DNA of 64,000 nucleotides from NCBI GenBank assembly GCA_947499125.1, contig CANMMP010000001.1, positions 124,001 through 188,000 of the forward strand, given 5' to 3'. Made by a program: the position numbers and the translations under genes. Under the pieces are notes generated by a model. It had not been told where the DNA came from and did not search any database. It worked only from the letters and a program-made list of their open reading frames with translations. The DNA is from an uncultured Pontibacter sp. (lineage in GTDB: Bacteria > Bacteroidota > Bacteroidia > Cytophagales > Hymenobacteraceae). Numbering within the stretch: position 1 is the first letter of the stretch; every line of letters starts with the position of its first letter. Positions 55,190 to 63,083 of the stretch are shown here, piece by piece.

Positions 55190-55197
55190 CAAATTTA
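55190..55197 (-). promoter_or_regulatory. -7 promoter element of accA
   Basis: TAAATTTG on the minus strand matches TAnnTTTG, 24 bases before the accA ATG. Confidence 0.45.
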
Positions 55198-55321
55198 ACA
55201 GATTATGTTGTTACAGGTAAATAAGTAGAGAAAATATCCTGCAAATGAAAAATAAATATGTTGGCACACAATTATTTAGGTTTTTAATGAGAAAATATAG
55301 CGTAAAAAATATGCCCTTGTG

Positions 55322-55352
55322 TTGCAGAATACGAAAATAGCCTATACATTTG
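55322..55352 (+). promoter_or_regulatory. -33/-7 promoter of the tRNA-Asp pair
   Basis: TTG at 55322-55324 and TACATTTG at 55345-55352 are separated by 20 bases, fitting the Bacteroidota TTG-N19/20-TAnnTTTG consensus. The box ends 37 bases before the first tRNA. Confidence 0.7.
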
Positions 55353-55389
55353 CATCACTTTAACGAACAGCGTTAAGGAAAACAAAGTT

Positions 55390-55463
55390 GGTCCGGTAGT
55401 TCAGTTGGTTAGAATGCCGCCCTGTCACGGCGGAGGTCGCGGGTTCGAGTCCCGTCCGGACCG
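55390..55463 (+). tRNA. tRNA-Asp (GUC), copy 1
   Basis: 74 bases fold as a cloverleaf. The acceptor stem is GGTCCGG/CCGGACC and the anticodon stem CCGCC/GGCGG with loop CTGTCAC (anticodon GTC). The T arm is GCGGG-TTCGAGT-CCCGT and the discriminator is G, as for Asp. CCA is not encoded. A perfect hairpin begins at its last bases. Confidence 0.97.
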
Positions 55464-55477
55464 CAGATTATCTGCGG
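55461..55477 (+). repeat. Hairpin overlapping the 3' end of tRNA-Asp 1
   Basis: CCGCAGA (55461-55467) and TCTGCGG (55471-55477) form a perfect seven-base stem with loop TTA. The first three bases are the last two acceptor bases and the discriminator, so it competes with the mature acceptor stem. Confidence 0.6.
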
Positions 55478-55519
55478 TCAACGCATGAAGAGCAAAAGGC
55501 TCTGTTATTTCAAATTATT

Positions 55520-55593
55520 GGTCCGGTAGTTCAGTTGGTTAGAATGCCGCCCTGTCACGGCGGAGGTCGCGGGTTCGAGTCCCGTCCGGACCG
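55520..55593 (+). tRNA. tRNA-Asp (GUC), copy 2
   Basis: Identical base for base to copy 1, 56 bases downstream, presumably one transcript. CCA is not encoded. It is followed by a hairpin and then a terminator. Confidence 0.97.
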
Positions 55594-55636
55594 CTCTTTT
55601 AAGAGCCCTTGGAATTAATTTTCTGAGGGCTTTTTT
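55593..55636 (+). terminator. 3' hairpin and terminator of the tRNA-Asp operon
   Basis: GCTCTT (55593-55598) and AAGAGC (55601-55606) make a hairpin starting at the discriminator base. Overlapping it, AGCCCT (55604-55609) pairs with AGGGCT (55626-55631), followed by TTTTT. The second structure is the probable terminator. Confidence 0.7.
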
Positions 55637-55694
55637 GGTTTTGGAAAGTTGTACTTCTACTACATTGTTTGTCGGCTACTGCAGCTAAGTAGTC

Positions 55695-56438
55695 TCAAAT
55701 AAACTGAACCAGTTTACGGAGTGGCTTCAAATAGCGGGTAAAAAAATAAGGTTTTAAGTCGTTAACAAGCCAGGCCTGCTGATCTTCGCGGTTTGCTCTT
55801 ATCCTGTTCTGTAAGGTAACATTGCTCTTCCCTCCCACGCGCATTTTTACTAATTTTTCGGGGATATACGTAGCGCTAATTTGGTGCTTATACAGATACC
55901 GTAGCATCAGTTCATAATCTGCAGCACTTCTAAATGTAGTGTTGTACAGACCCAACCTTTCGTATACTTCGCGCTTTACATAAAAAGTTGGGTGAGGAGG
56001 CATCCAGCCAAACAGGAAGTTGTGCCGTTCATACTCACCCGATACCCAGTTACGAACTACTTTATTTGTGTCAGTTTTCTGCACATATAATAAATCAGCA
56101 TACACACAATCGGTATTATGAGCAGAAAAAGCTGCTGCAACCTGGGCTAAACTATCCTGAGAGTAAAACAGATCATCGGAGTGAAGGAAACCGATCACAT
56201 CGCCAGTAGCCAGTTTGATTCCCTTATTTAACGCATCGTAAAGTCCACCATCCTTTTCCGAGACAAAGAGGCTTATACTGTTTCCATAGTTTCGGATGAC
56301 TTCAGTGGTACCATCGGTAGAAAGACCGTCTACAACTATAAACTCCACATCAGGGTATGTTTGTCCCAACACCGATTCGATTGCATCGGCAATAGTCTCG
56401 CGGTTATTATATACGATGGTGATGATGGAGATTTTCAA
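55695..56438 (-). CDS. Glycosyltransferase family 2
   Basis: GT-A fold inverting sugar transferase. The nucleotide-binding strand ISIITIVYNNRETI, VVDGLSTDGT, EKDGGLYDALNKGI and the metal motif LHSDD (DxD-like) are all present. The C-terminus has a WMPPHPTFYVKREVYERLG acceptor-side motif. 247 aa, no membrane helices. The start is a TTG at 56438; no ATG is in frame before the first conserved strand. Last gene of the polysaccharide cluster. Confidence 0.9.
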   Translation of the reverse strand: MKISIITIVYNNRETIADAIESVLGQTYPDVEFIVVDGLSTDGTTEVIRNYGNSISLFVSEKDGGLYDALNKGIKLATGDVIGFLHSDDLFYSQDSLAQVAAAFSAHNTDCVYADLLYVQKTDTNKVVRNWVSGEYERHNFLFGWMPPHPTFYVKREVYERLGLYNTTFRSAADYELMLRYLYKHQISATYIPEKLVKMRVGGKSNVTLQNRIRANREDQQAWLVNDLKPYFFTRYLKPLRKLVQFI

Positions 56439-56447
56439 AACTAAAAC

Positions 56448-57053
56448 TTATGCTGAGATATGGCGTTCGCGCTTGGCTATGGCTGGGTTGCCCTGGTAAA
56501 TAGTATAAGCTTGAAGATCAGAAGTAGCCACCGAGCCTGCTGCCAGCACACTATGGGAGCCACATGTAACTCCAGGGCAAACTATAGCTTTTGCCCCGAC
56601 CCAAACACTTTCATCGAGGGTTATACTTCCAACAATCAGATCAAAAGCCGGCTTTTTATAGTCATGGCTACCGGTAAGTAGCATGGCTCCCTGCGAGAGC
56701 GTTACATTATGTTTTATCGTCACTTGAGCCAGGTTATCTATCCAGACATTCTCCCCTATCCATACATGATTACCGATTTGCAAAAGCCAGGGATATTTGA
56801 TATTTAAAGACGGCTTCATCACCACCCCCTTGCCAACTGTAGCCCCAAAGAGTCTAAGCAACCATACTTTCAATCCACTTAATGGCACAAGTGGATTGAT
56901 GAAAAAAAGCGCATTCACCACATACCATAGCGCGCGTTTCACAATACCCGCACCTGGGTTATACCAGTCGTTGCTGAACGAGGCTAGGTTAACGGTATGT
57001 CTGTTCTCCGTCTGCAATTTTATAATATATTGATAACGAAATGCAAGATGCAA
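56448..57053 (-). CDS. WcaF-like O-acetyltransferase (left-handed beta-helix)
   Basis: Resembles the colanic-acid acetyltransferase WcaF: VNLASFSNDWYNPGAG, ALWYVVNALFFINPL and hexapeptide repeats (IGNHVWIGENVWIDNLAQ, LTGSHDYKKPAF, VWVGAKAIVCPGVTCG). The catalytic His is in GSHDY. It acetylates a polysaccharide or lipid-linked sugar. About 201 aa. No in-frame ATG exists up to the upstream stop; TTG at 57053 or 57017 are the candidates. Follows the glycosyltransferase at 57104. Confidence 0.85.
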   Translation of the reverse strand: MHLAFRYQYIIKLQTENRHTVNLASFSNDWYNPGAGIVKRALWYVVNALFFINPLVPLSGLKVWLLRLFGATVGKGVVMKPSLNIKYPWLLQIGNHVWIGENVWIDNLAQVTIKHNVTLSQGAMLLTGSHDYKKPAFDLIVGSITLDESVWVGAKAIVCPGVTCGSHSVLAAGSVATSDLQAYTIYQGNPAIAKRERHISA

Positions 57054-57103
57054 AAAACTGGTGAGGAAATATAGTACATACTTTTGTCTCCTTTAACAAG
57101 ACA

Positions 57104-58261
57104 TTAAAAGCTGAGCAGCTTCCTGTTCTTTTCTACAGCAGCAGGATCCAGCATATACTCTTTCGCAAAAGCAGCCGCTGCCGCAGACGTAACACAGAAC
57201 TCCTCGTTTGGCATTTGGGCTAAGGTATAAATGGCTTCTACGAAGTGTTGAGGGTTATCAAGTGACAAATCATATCCAACATACTTCTCCTGCAGGTTCC
57301 GCCATGGGGTCTGGTCACTGATAAGAACAGGAACTCCGGCAGCCAGGCTTTCCAGGATAATATGTCCAAAATTCTCACCTCTCGTTGGTAATAACAAGGC
57401 GTGGTATTGTTGCAGCGTACATTCTACTAGTGCATTTTCAATACTTCCGTGGTAGTTAACCTTTATATGCTCTGGCAACTGCCTGATCAGCGACTGGCAC
57501 TCCTGCCAATAAACCTCATCATACACTGGCCCATAAATATCCAGGTGTACAAGAACATCCTGCTTTAACTGTGCAAGAAGCTGTAAGGCAAATAGTGTGT
57601 TCTTTTCGGGTGATATCCGGGCAATACTTACCAGGTTCAGTTCTCCTCTATTTTTTATTTTGGCAGCTAATCCATTTCCAATAAAAGGCTTCGACAGGTT
57701 TGGTGCTATCACCACCTCCTGCTTTTGACCTAGCACTTTACGAATATGCCCCTGCTCAGTATTATTTGTTGCGTGAAAGCGCACCCCACTGTAAAGACCG
57801 ATAAACTTTGAAAAGCGCAGAAACCACTTCTTCTTACCACCTTTTACCTGTATGGCACTCGGGGCCAGCATCCCCCTTGACGAAACGATAACTTGCTTAG
57901 CTCCAATAAGCTTCGCGATACGCAGGGGCAGAACCGAAAAGTAAAAAGAATAAATTCCATTAATAAAGATGATATCGGGCCGAGCCTCTGATGCTACTTT
58001 TTTAAGTATACTATACTTCAGATCTGATTTGGCTACGTAGTAAACCTGTAAATAAGGTGCTAGCTGATTCCAAATACCAGCCATCACGGTATTATAAGGT
58101 TCTGTTTCGCAGTAATCCGTATCACGGGTAATTACCAAAAAATCATATTCCTCCCGCAGGTGCTCTATCAAATTCGCGCACGACTGAATAGGCCCGCCAG
58201 CTTTATAACCAGGCAGAAACCAGTCTATGAAGATGAGAATACGGGGTTTAATTTTTGCCAT
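57104..58261 (-). CDS. Glycosyltransferase family 4 (GT-B)
   Basis: Retaining sugar transferase with two Rossmann domains. The N-terminal PRILIFIDWFLPGYKAGGPI has the glycine-rich loop, NLVSIARISPEKNTLFALQL starts the second domain, and RGENFGHIILESLAAGVPVL is the donor-binding E-x7-E type motif. 385 aa from the ATG at 58261; a longer frame (to 58309) adds only a poorly conserved leader. It overlaps the end of the preceding glycosyltransferase gene by 14 bases, indicating cotranscription. Confidence 0.9.
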   Translation of the reverse strand: MAKIKPRILIFIDWFLPGYKAGGPIQSCANLIEHLREEYDFLVITRDTDYCETEPYNTVMAGIWNQLAPYLQVYYVAKSDLKYSILKKVASEARPDIIFINGIYSFYFSVLPLRIAKLIGAKQVIVSSRGMLAPSAIQVKGGKKKWFLRFSKFIGLYSGVRFHATNNTEQGHIRKVLGQKQEVVIAPNLSKPFIGNGLAAKIKNRGELNLVSIARISPEKNTLFALQLLAQLKQDVLVHLDIYGPVYDEVYWQECQSLIRQLPEHIKVNYHGSIENALVECTLQQYHALLLPTRGENFGHIILESLAAGVPVLISDQTPWRNLQEKYVGYDLSLDNPQHFVEAIYTLAQMPNEEFCVTSAAAAAFAKEYMLDPAAVEKNRKLLSF

Positions 58262-59255
58262 TTTCTGATAAAACATGCTTGTAAAGCGCTTCGTACTGTG
58301 CTGCCACAACTTCCGGTCTAAAGCGCTTTATATTTTCCAGTCCATTACTTATTAATCGCTCTCTTAAAGCCTTATCCTGAGTTAATTTAATAATTGCTTC
58401 AAGAATCTGATGAGGATTTAAAGGATCTACCAGAACTGCTGCATTTCCTGACACCTCAGGCATAGCAGTCGTGTTGGAAGTAATAACAGGTAGCCCATAC
58501 GCATTTGCTTCTAGTATGGGTAAGCCAAACCCTTCATAGGTAGATACGAAAGTAAGCATATCCGCACGATGGTATAGTACTTTTACTTCGTCATCGCTCA
58601 AGTCAAAATAGTTCTCGTAATCAATCTTATTTGCAATTAGTAAATTACGCTGTTCATCCGATAACTTCCCGAGTATAAGAAGTTTGCAGGGAAAATTAAG
58701 TATAGCCTTTATAAGCGTTTCCAAGTTCTTATTAGGCTTTGTACCAATCTGCAACAAAACAGGCACATCCGAAGCAAGTGTATATCTCGGTTTAAAATCC
58801 TTTTCAGTAAAGTTGATGCAATTGGGTATTACCAACACCTTATCTGCATTTATACCTGTTGCTTCCAGCAATTTTTGTTTACTATGCTCAGAGATCACTG
58901 TGACATAGTTTGTATGCATAACCGGCAGCTTCAGCCATAGAAGTTCTAAAAGAAAATTCTTAATCCAATTAGGATTGCGTAACGATTCAATGTCGTGAAT
59001 AGTAAGAATGGTACTTTTGCCGGGCAGGGCCAACGCCACATAATAAACCTCCCCTGTTATATGGTTTACCGCACTTTTATGCCTAATAGTATATTGTAAA
59101 TTCTTTATGATTTTAGTAGGGTGCGAAGCTGATTTAAAAGGAAGGTGGGCCAATTTTGTGTCCATTCCTTTAATGTCCGGTAAAATCATCTGAAACAGCC
59201 TCTCTATGCTAAAAAAGCCAGGTATGGATTTCCGAAAAAAGAGAGTAACAGGCAT
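58248..59255 (-). CDS. Glycosyltransferase family 4 (GT-B)
   Basis: GT-B sugar transferase: [58 protein letters not shown] at the start of the donor domain and [19 protein letters not shown] as its donor-binding motif. 335 aa. ATG start; begins nine bases behind the polymerase gene. Base composition is AT-richer than the housekeeping genes. Acceptor unknown. Confidence 0.9.
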   Translation of the reverse strand: MPVTLFFRKSIPGFFSIERLFQMILPDIKGMDTKLAHLPFKSASHPTKIIKNLQYTIRHKSAVNHITGEVYYVALALPGKSTILTIHDIESLRNPNWIKNFLLELLWLKLPVMHTNYVTVISEHSKQKLLEATGINADKVLVIPNCINFTEKDFKPRYTLASDVPVLLQIGTKPNKNLETLIKAILNFPCKLLILGKLSDEQRNLLIANKIDYENYFDLSDDEVKVLYHRADMLTFVSTYEGFGLPILEANAYGLPVITSNTTAMPEVSGNAAVLVDPLNPHQILEAIIKLTQDKALRERLISNGLENIKRFRPEVVAAQYEALYKHVLSENGKN

Positions 59256-59263
59256 TATAATTT

Positions 59264-60631
59264 CTAAATTTCTACCTTTAATAAATTCCGGAAAGCCCAG
59301 AAAATAATAAACATCGCAATAGAAGCTTTCACCACATAGTTTAAAGTTGTGATCAAATCCGTCTCAGCTTTAATTACCTGCAGAAACAGGAAAGGTATCC
59401 ATAAGAGTAAGGTAGGATTTTCACGGCTTTTGAGAAGGATATAGCGAAGAATAAAACTAAAGACCAACCCAATAAAGAACATAAATACCATGCCCCCACT
59501 ACGCCCGTAATTAGCATATGCCTCTCCAATAATACTTATATTCATACTAGTTCCATACTGTAACTCAATACCGGTAAATCGGAACATATTTTCACGCCCT
59601 CCAGCCGTGGCTTTTGACTCAGCTATAAAACGAGGTAGTAAAGAAGCTACAAAAGCATTTTCAATTGTCTCACCATCTGCAAAAGGTTGCCTGTATGGCA
59701 CATAATTCATCACACGCGCAATAATCCAGCCCTGATTTAGCCGGGTAATCGTCAATTCATTTTTCTTAGCTTCAAAAAGCTCTCCTGGTGATATAAAAGA
59801 TGTTAGGACCATTGAAGTGAAGAGCTCGGTACGTGCAAACGAACTTAAAGACGCATTAGACCAGGCAATGTTACGATATTGGTACTTCACAGACTGTAAC
59901 ACCAAGAGCATGAAAAAACCAGCTACTACATAAGCCAGTTTTTTAGGCATACTAATATAGGTTTTAATGGAATAAACAAAAGCAAAAAATAAACCCCAAA
60001 GTATAAGGTCATGAAAAATTGCAGATGCTAATACTTCAAGCAAAAGAAAACCAAAAACAACATAGAGAACAATTTTACTACTGCCATTGCTGAGATACAG
60101 GTAAAAAGCACCTAAGTATTTTAAATGAGACAAGAGGTACAAAAAAAAGTAAAGAGCTGGTGGCACAAAAGCTGACAAAAAACTGGCTGCAAAACCAATT
60201 CCAAGTAAATAATATGCGCCCTGTTTTTTGACTGTGGTGGCCTCTTCTATTTTTTCGAGTTGAGTAAGCGATACGTTTTGCGCATGAAGAACAGGCAGCG
60301 ATAAACCAATATAATAAAGTATAGTACCGGGTATAATGTAACTGAAATATGTCTCCTCTGGTATATTCATTCCATAAAAGGGATGATTAATACCAGTGTA
60401 ATAACTCAGGATTGGGCCAATAATCCATTGCAGGGATGCAATAAAGCTAATCACTAAGTTAACCGGTATGCCTTCACCGAAACCAAACAATAGGTTAATA
60501 AAAACAAATCCAAAAAAAACAGTTCCTGCTATGGCCCATAAAGAAAAACTGGTGAAAACCAGCAATAGAATTCCCAGGCTGGTTAAAATACCGACTTGGT
60601 AAGCTATTTTATTGTGCTGGAATCTGCCCAT
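59264..60631 (-). CDS. O-antigen/oligosaccharide polymerase-like membrane protein (Wzy-like)
   Basis: About 10-12 hydrophobic segments with a large non-membrane loop (about 265-360) that carries RARTELFTSMV-like and GGRENMFRFTGIELQYG segments. This topology, and the position among glycosyltransferase genes, indicates a Wzy-type polymerase or the related O-antigen ligase group; there is no sequence signature that separates the two. 455 aa, ATG start. AT-rich composition and very few ACTATA/AGTATA words set it apart from the rest of the window. Confidence 0.75.
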   Translation of the reverse strand: MGRFQHNKIAYQVGILTSLGILLLVFTSFSLWAIAGTVFFGFVFINLLFGFGEGIPVNLVISFIASLQWIIGPILSYYTGINHPFYGMNIPEETYFSYIIPGTILYYIGLSLPVLHAQNVSLTQLEKIEEATTVKKQGAYYLLGIGFAASFLSAFVPPALYFFLYLLSHLKYLGAFYLYLSNGSSKIVLYVVFGFLLLEVLASAIFHDLILWGLFFAFVYSIKTYISMPKKLAYVVAGFFMLLVLQSVKYQYRNIAWSNASLSSFARTELFTSMVLTSFISPGELFEAKKNELTITRLNQGWIIARVMNYVPYRQPFADGETIENAFVASLLPRFIAESKATAGGRENMFRFTGIELQYGTSMNISIIGEAYANYGRSGGMVFMFFIGLVFSFILRYILLKSRENPTLLLWIPFLFLQVIKAETDLITTLNYVVKASIAMFIIFWAFRNLLKVEI

Positions 60632-60641
60632 TTAGTTAAAA

Positions 60642-61799
60642 TTAATCCAGAACACAGTTTGTTATAGCTGAAGCGGTATTCTGATAACTCCAATCACTTA
60701 CTATTATCTGAGATTGCCTCCCTATATCTTTCAGTTGTTCTTTAGGCATTTGAGCTAATACTGTGAGGGCTTCTGTAAGTTGGCTAAGTTTACCGGAGTT
60801 AAATATAAGACCGTTTCTCTTATTTACTATTAGGTCTATTGCGCCACCAACCTTATCACTAGCAACAATGCCTAAACCACATGCCATTGCTTCATTCATA
60901 CATAATCCCCAAGTCTCGCCCGGTCCTTTTGATGGTAAGACAAGAATATCCCCTACTCTATAAACTGCTGGCATTACTGACTGATTCTGGAAAGGAAGAA
61001 ATTTTATACGTTCACAACCATGCGCTAATACCTTCAACTCCCTTTCCAGAACACCATTTCCTATCATCACTAACTCCGTGTCTTCTGCATTAAGTTTAAG
61101 GAAAGCATCTAATAAAAGCAACGGGTTTTTCTTCCATTCAAACTTACCTGCAAACACAAACACTTTTTTGTCAGGACTAATATTTAATTGCTGTTTAAGT
61201 TCTAAAGCTTTCTGGCTATGAATATCCTGACTAAATCGCGCAATATCTATGGCATGAGGAGCAAACACCAGTTTGTGTTCGGCTAAGCCGTGTTTCTGGT
61301 AATAGGCTTTATTATTAGCACCCACATACAAGGCTACGTCTACATGCCTATAAACCCACCTCAGCCATAAACGCCGTAGGATTGTTTTTATACCTGGCTT
61401 TTCATCCAGTAAAGTAGAATCCCCTCTGAATAATACTTTTATTTTACCTTTAAAATAACGTAAAGCATGCAGGTGACTCTGAAAAGCCCAACCATAAACA
61501 AGTAAATGAGTTGCTCTGAAATCCTCAATTTCCTGTATAAGAGTCGGGTTAACTATACCCCGGAAAGAACCGGTGGATGGGTTTTTCGATGTATTAGGTA
61601 GAAATTGGTAGTCGTATCCGTCCAGCAAAGGGATGTCCCAGGCAATATTTTTTTTGAACCCTAGGTCAATAAACTCAGAGGCTTGCTTCCCTAAGGTGTA
61701 AAAAACGTTTACCACTAAACGTCTATCCTGTGCCAACAATCTGAAAAGCGGCGCATTGTACTGGATGGGGTGTGTTGAAATGATAGCCAGTCTATTCAT
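60642..61799 (-). CDS. Glycosyltransferase family 4 (GT-B)
   Basis: GT-B transferase: N-terminal RLAIISTHPIQYNAPLFRLL, FVFAGKFEWKKNPLLLLDAF at the start of the donor domain, and GETWGLCMNEAMACGLGIV as the donor-binding motif. 385 aa, full length. Its start overlaps the end of the next upstream gene by eight bases. The acceptor is unknown; related proteins act on capsule or exopolysaccharide repeat units. Confidence 0.91.
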   Translation of the reverse strand: MNRLAIISTHPIQYNAPLFRLLAQDRRLVVNVFYTLGKQASEFIDLGFKKNIAWDIPLLDGYDYQFLPNTSKNPSTGSFRGIVNPTLIQEIEDFRATHLLVYGWAFQSHLHALRYFKGKIKVLFRGDSTLLDEKPGIKTILRRLWLRWVYRHVDVALYVGANNKAYYQKHGLAEHKLVFAPHAIDIARFSQDIHSQKALELKQQLNISPDKKVFVFAGKFEWKKNPLLLLDAFLKLNAEDTELVMIGNGVLERELKVLAHGCERIKFLPFQNQSVMPAVYRVGDILVLPSKGPGETWGLCMNEAMACGLGIVASDKVGGAIDLIVNKRNGLIFNSGKLSQLTEALTVLAQMPKEQLKDIGRQSQIIVSDWSYQNTASAITNCVLD

Positions 61800-63081
61800 C
61801 CGCAGCGGTCTTTAACAAAGCTTTATCCAGGTGTTCAGCTAATATCCTTGTTACATTGTAAGCCGAGTACTGCTCAAAAGCTGTATGGTCAACACTGGCA
61901 GGATCAAAATTAGCATGAAAGCTACGATATGCAGTGAGCTTTTCATCAAACAACTGTTTAATAGTAGAAATGCCTTGTTCTCCGTCAAATTTTAATACAA
62001 CTCCCGCTTTTGATTCCTCTATAACCTGACCAGCCGTACTTGCGCTATGCAATACTGCTAAAATAGGTTTCTGCGATAAAATACCCTGATAAACTTTAGA
62101 TGGAGTATAATGCGGTTCTGTGCTGCCCAATACAAATACACCGTCAGCAGCAATCAAATGAGTCAGTACGTCTAGATAAGGGATACGCTTCGGATACTCA
62201 AATATAACGGTTTGCCATAGGCCGTACTTCTCTGCCAACTGTTTTATAGTATGACTACGCTCATCATTGGCCCTGCTACCAGTTCCTATAAAATGCAACT
62301 CCAGATCCAAATCAGCTTGATTTCCATGTAGCCAATGCAGTATTTCCTCTAAAGGCTTGTAAGCCTTAGGAAGCATCGAACCCGCGTAAACAAGTTGCAA
62401 TTTTCCGGACATCTTACTGAAAAGGTAGGGTAATAGACCAAGTTTATCCAATACCCGATGATCATCTTCCTCGCCACCATAAGGCATAGCAACATGCACT
62501 GCCTGTTCTTTTAAATGCGGGTTCCGATCCAGCACAGGGGCATAATACCCTTCTGCAACACCTGTAATTAAACTGGCTTTTTTTACAGCGATAGGTTCTA
62601 ATATTCCGGAAAGTTTGGTACTAAACCAGTGCCGGGAAAAAAATTTCTCACTACCTGCAAACGTATGCACCCAGGGATCTATATAATCAATGCCATATGG
62701 TATACCTGTTTTAGCATGAGCAGTTCTGCCAAGCAAGGCTCCGTAAAAAGAAGGTATGGTGATGTACAGAAAGTCGGGATTTTCCTCCCGAATTAGTTTT
62801 AACAGTTTAATATATAAAAAGTATCCCCCTCTTAGTCCAATATCACCTATAACCCGTATAGGTCCAGTTGAGAAAGCTTCGGCTGTTTCAACCTGAAGTT
62901 CCCGATCAACAAGCTTGTTAAGGTTCCAGTCCAGCGCTTCTTCATAGTGCTTATGGTGTACCGTAAGTACTATTGGCTTCCACCCAAAAGCAGGCAAGTG
63001 TTTAGCAAAAAGGCGAGCACGATGTACGGCTGCCAAGTTTGAAGGTGGGAAATGGGGAGAAACAATGATGACTTTCTTCAT
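61792..63081 (-). CDS. Glycosyltransferase (GT-B, family 4-like)
   Basis: N-terminal KKVIIVSPHFPPSNLAAVHR and ADFLYITIPSFYGALLG-type segments belong to the GT4-like 'WsaF/ScmD-like' pattern. The C-terminal donor domain has LQLVYAGSMLPKAYKPLEE and VYQGILSQKPILAVL. 429 aa from the ATG at 63081, which I prefer to the frame's first codon because it places the start two bases before the stop of the upstream gene. Donor and acceptor unknown. Confidence 0.82.
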   Translation of the reverse strand: MKKVIIVSPHFPPSNLAAVHRARLFAKHLPAFGWKPIVLTVHHKHYEEALDWNLNKLVDRELQVETAEAFSTGPIRVIGDIGLRGGYFLYIKLLKLIREENPDFLYITIPSFYGALLGRTAHAKTGIPYGIDYIDPWVHTFAGSEKFFSRHWFSTKLSGILEPIAVKKASLITGVAEGYYAPVLDRNPHLKEQAVHVAMPYGGEEDDHRVLDKLGLLPYLFSKMSGKLQLVYAGSMLPKAYKPLEEILHWLHGNQADLDLELHFIGTGSRANDERSHTIKQLAEKYGLWQTVIFEYPKRIPYLDVLTHLIAADGVFVLGSTEPHYTPSKVYQGILSQKPILAVLHSASTAGQVIEESKAGVVLKFDGEQGISTIKQLFDEKLTAYRSFHANFDPASVDHTAFEQYSAYNVTRILAEHLDKALLKTAADE

Positions 63082-63083
63082 AC

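Noticed and set aside
55390..55593. Tandem tRNA-Asp as attL/attR of an integrated island covering the polysaccharide genes
   Set aside because: Both tRNAs are full length, 56 bases apart and share a promoter and terminator; no integrase is visible, and the compositional change starts near 57-59 kb, not at the tRNAs.
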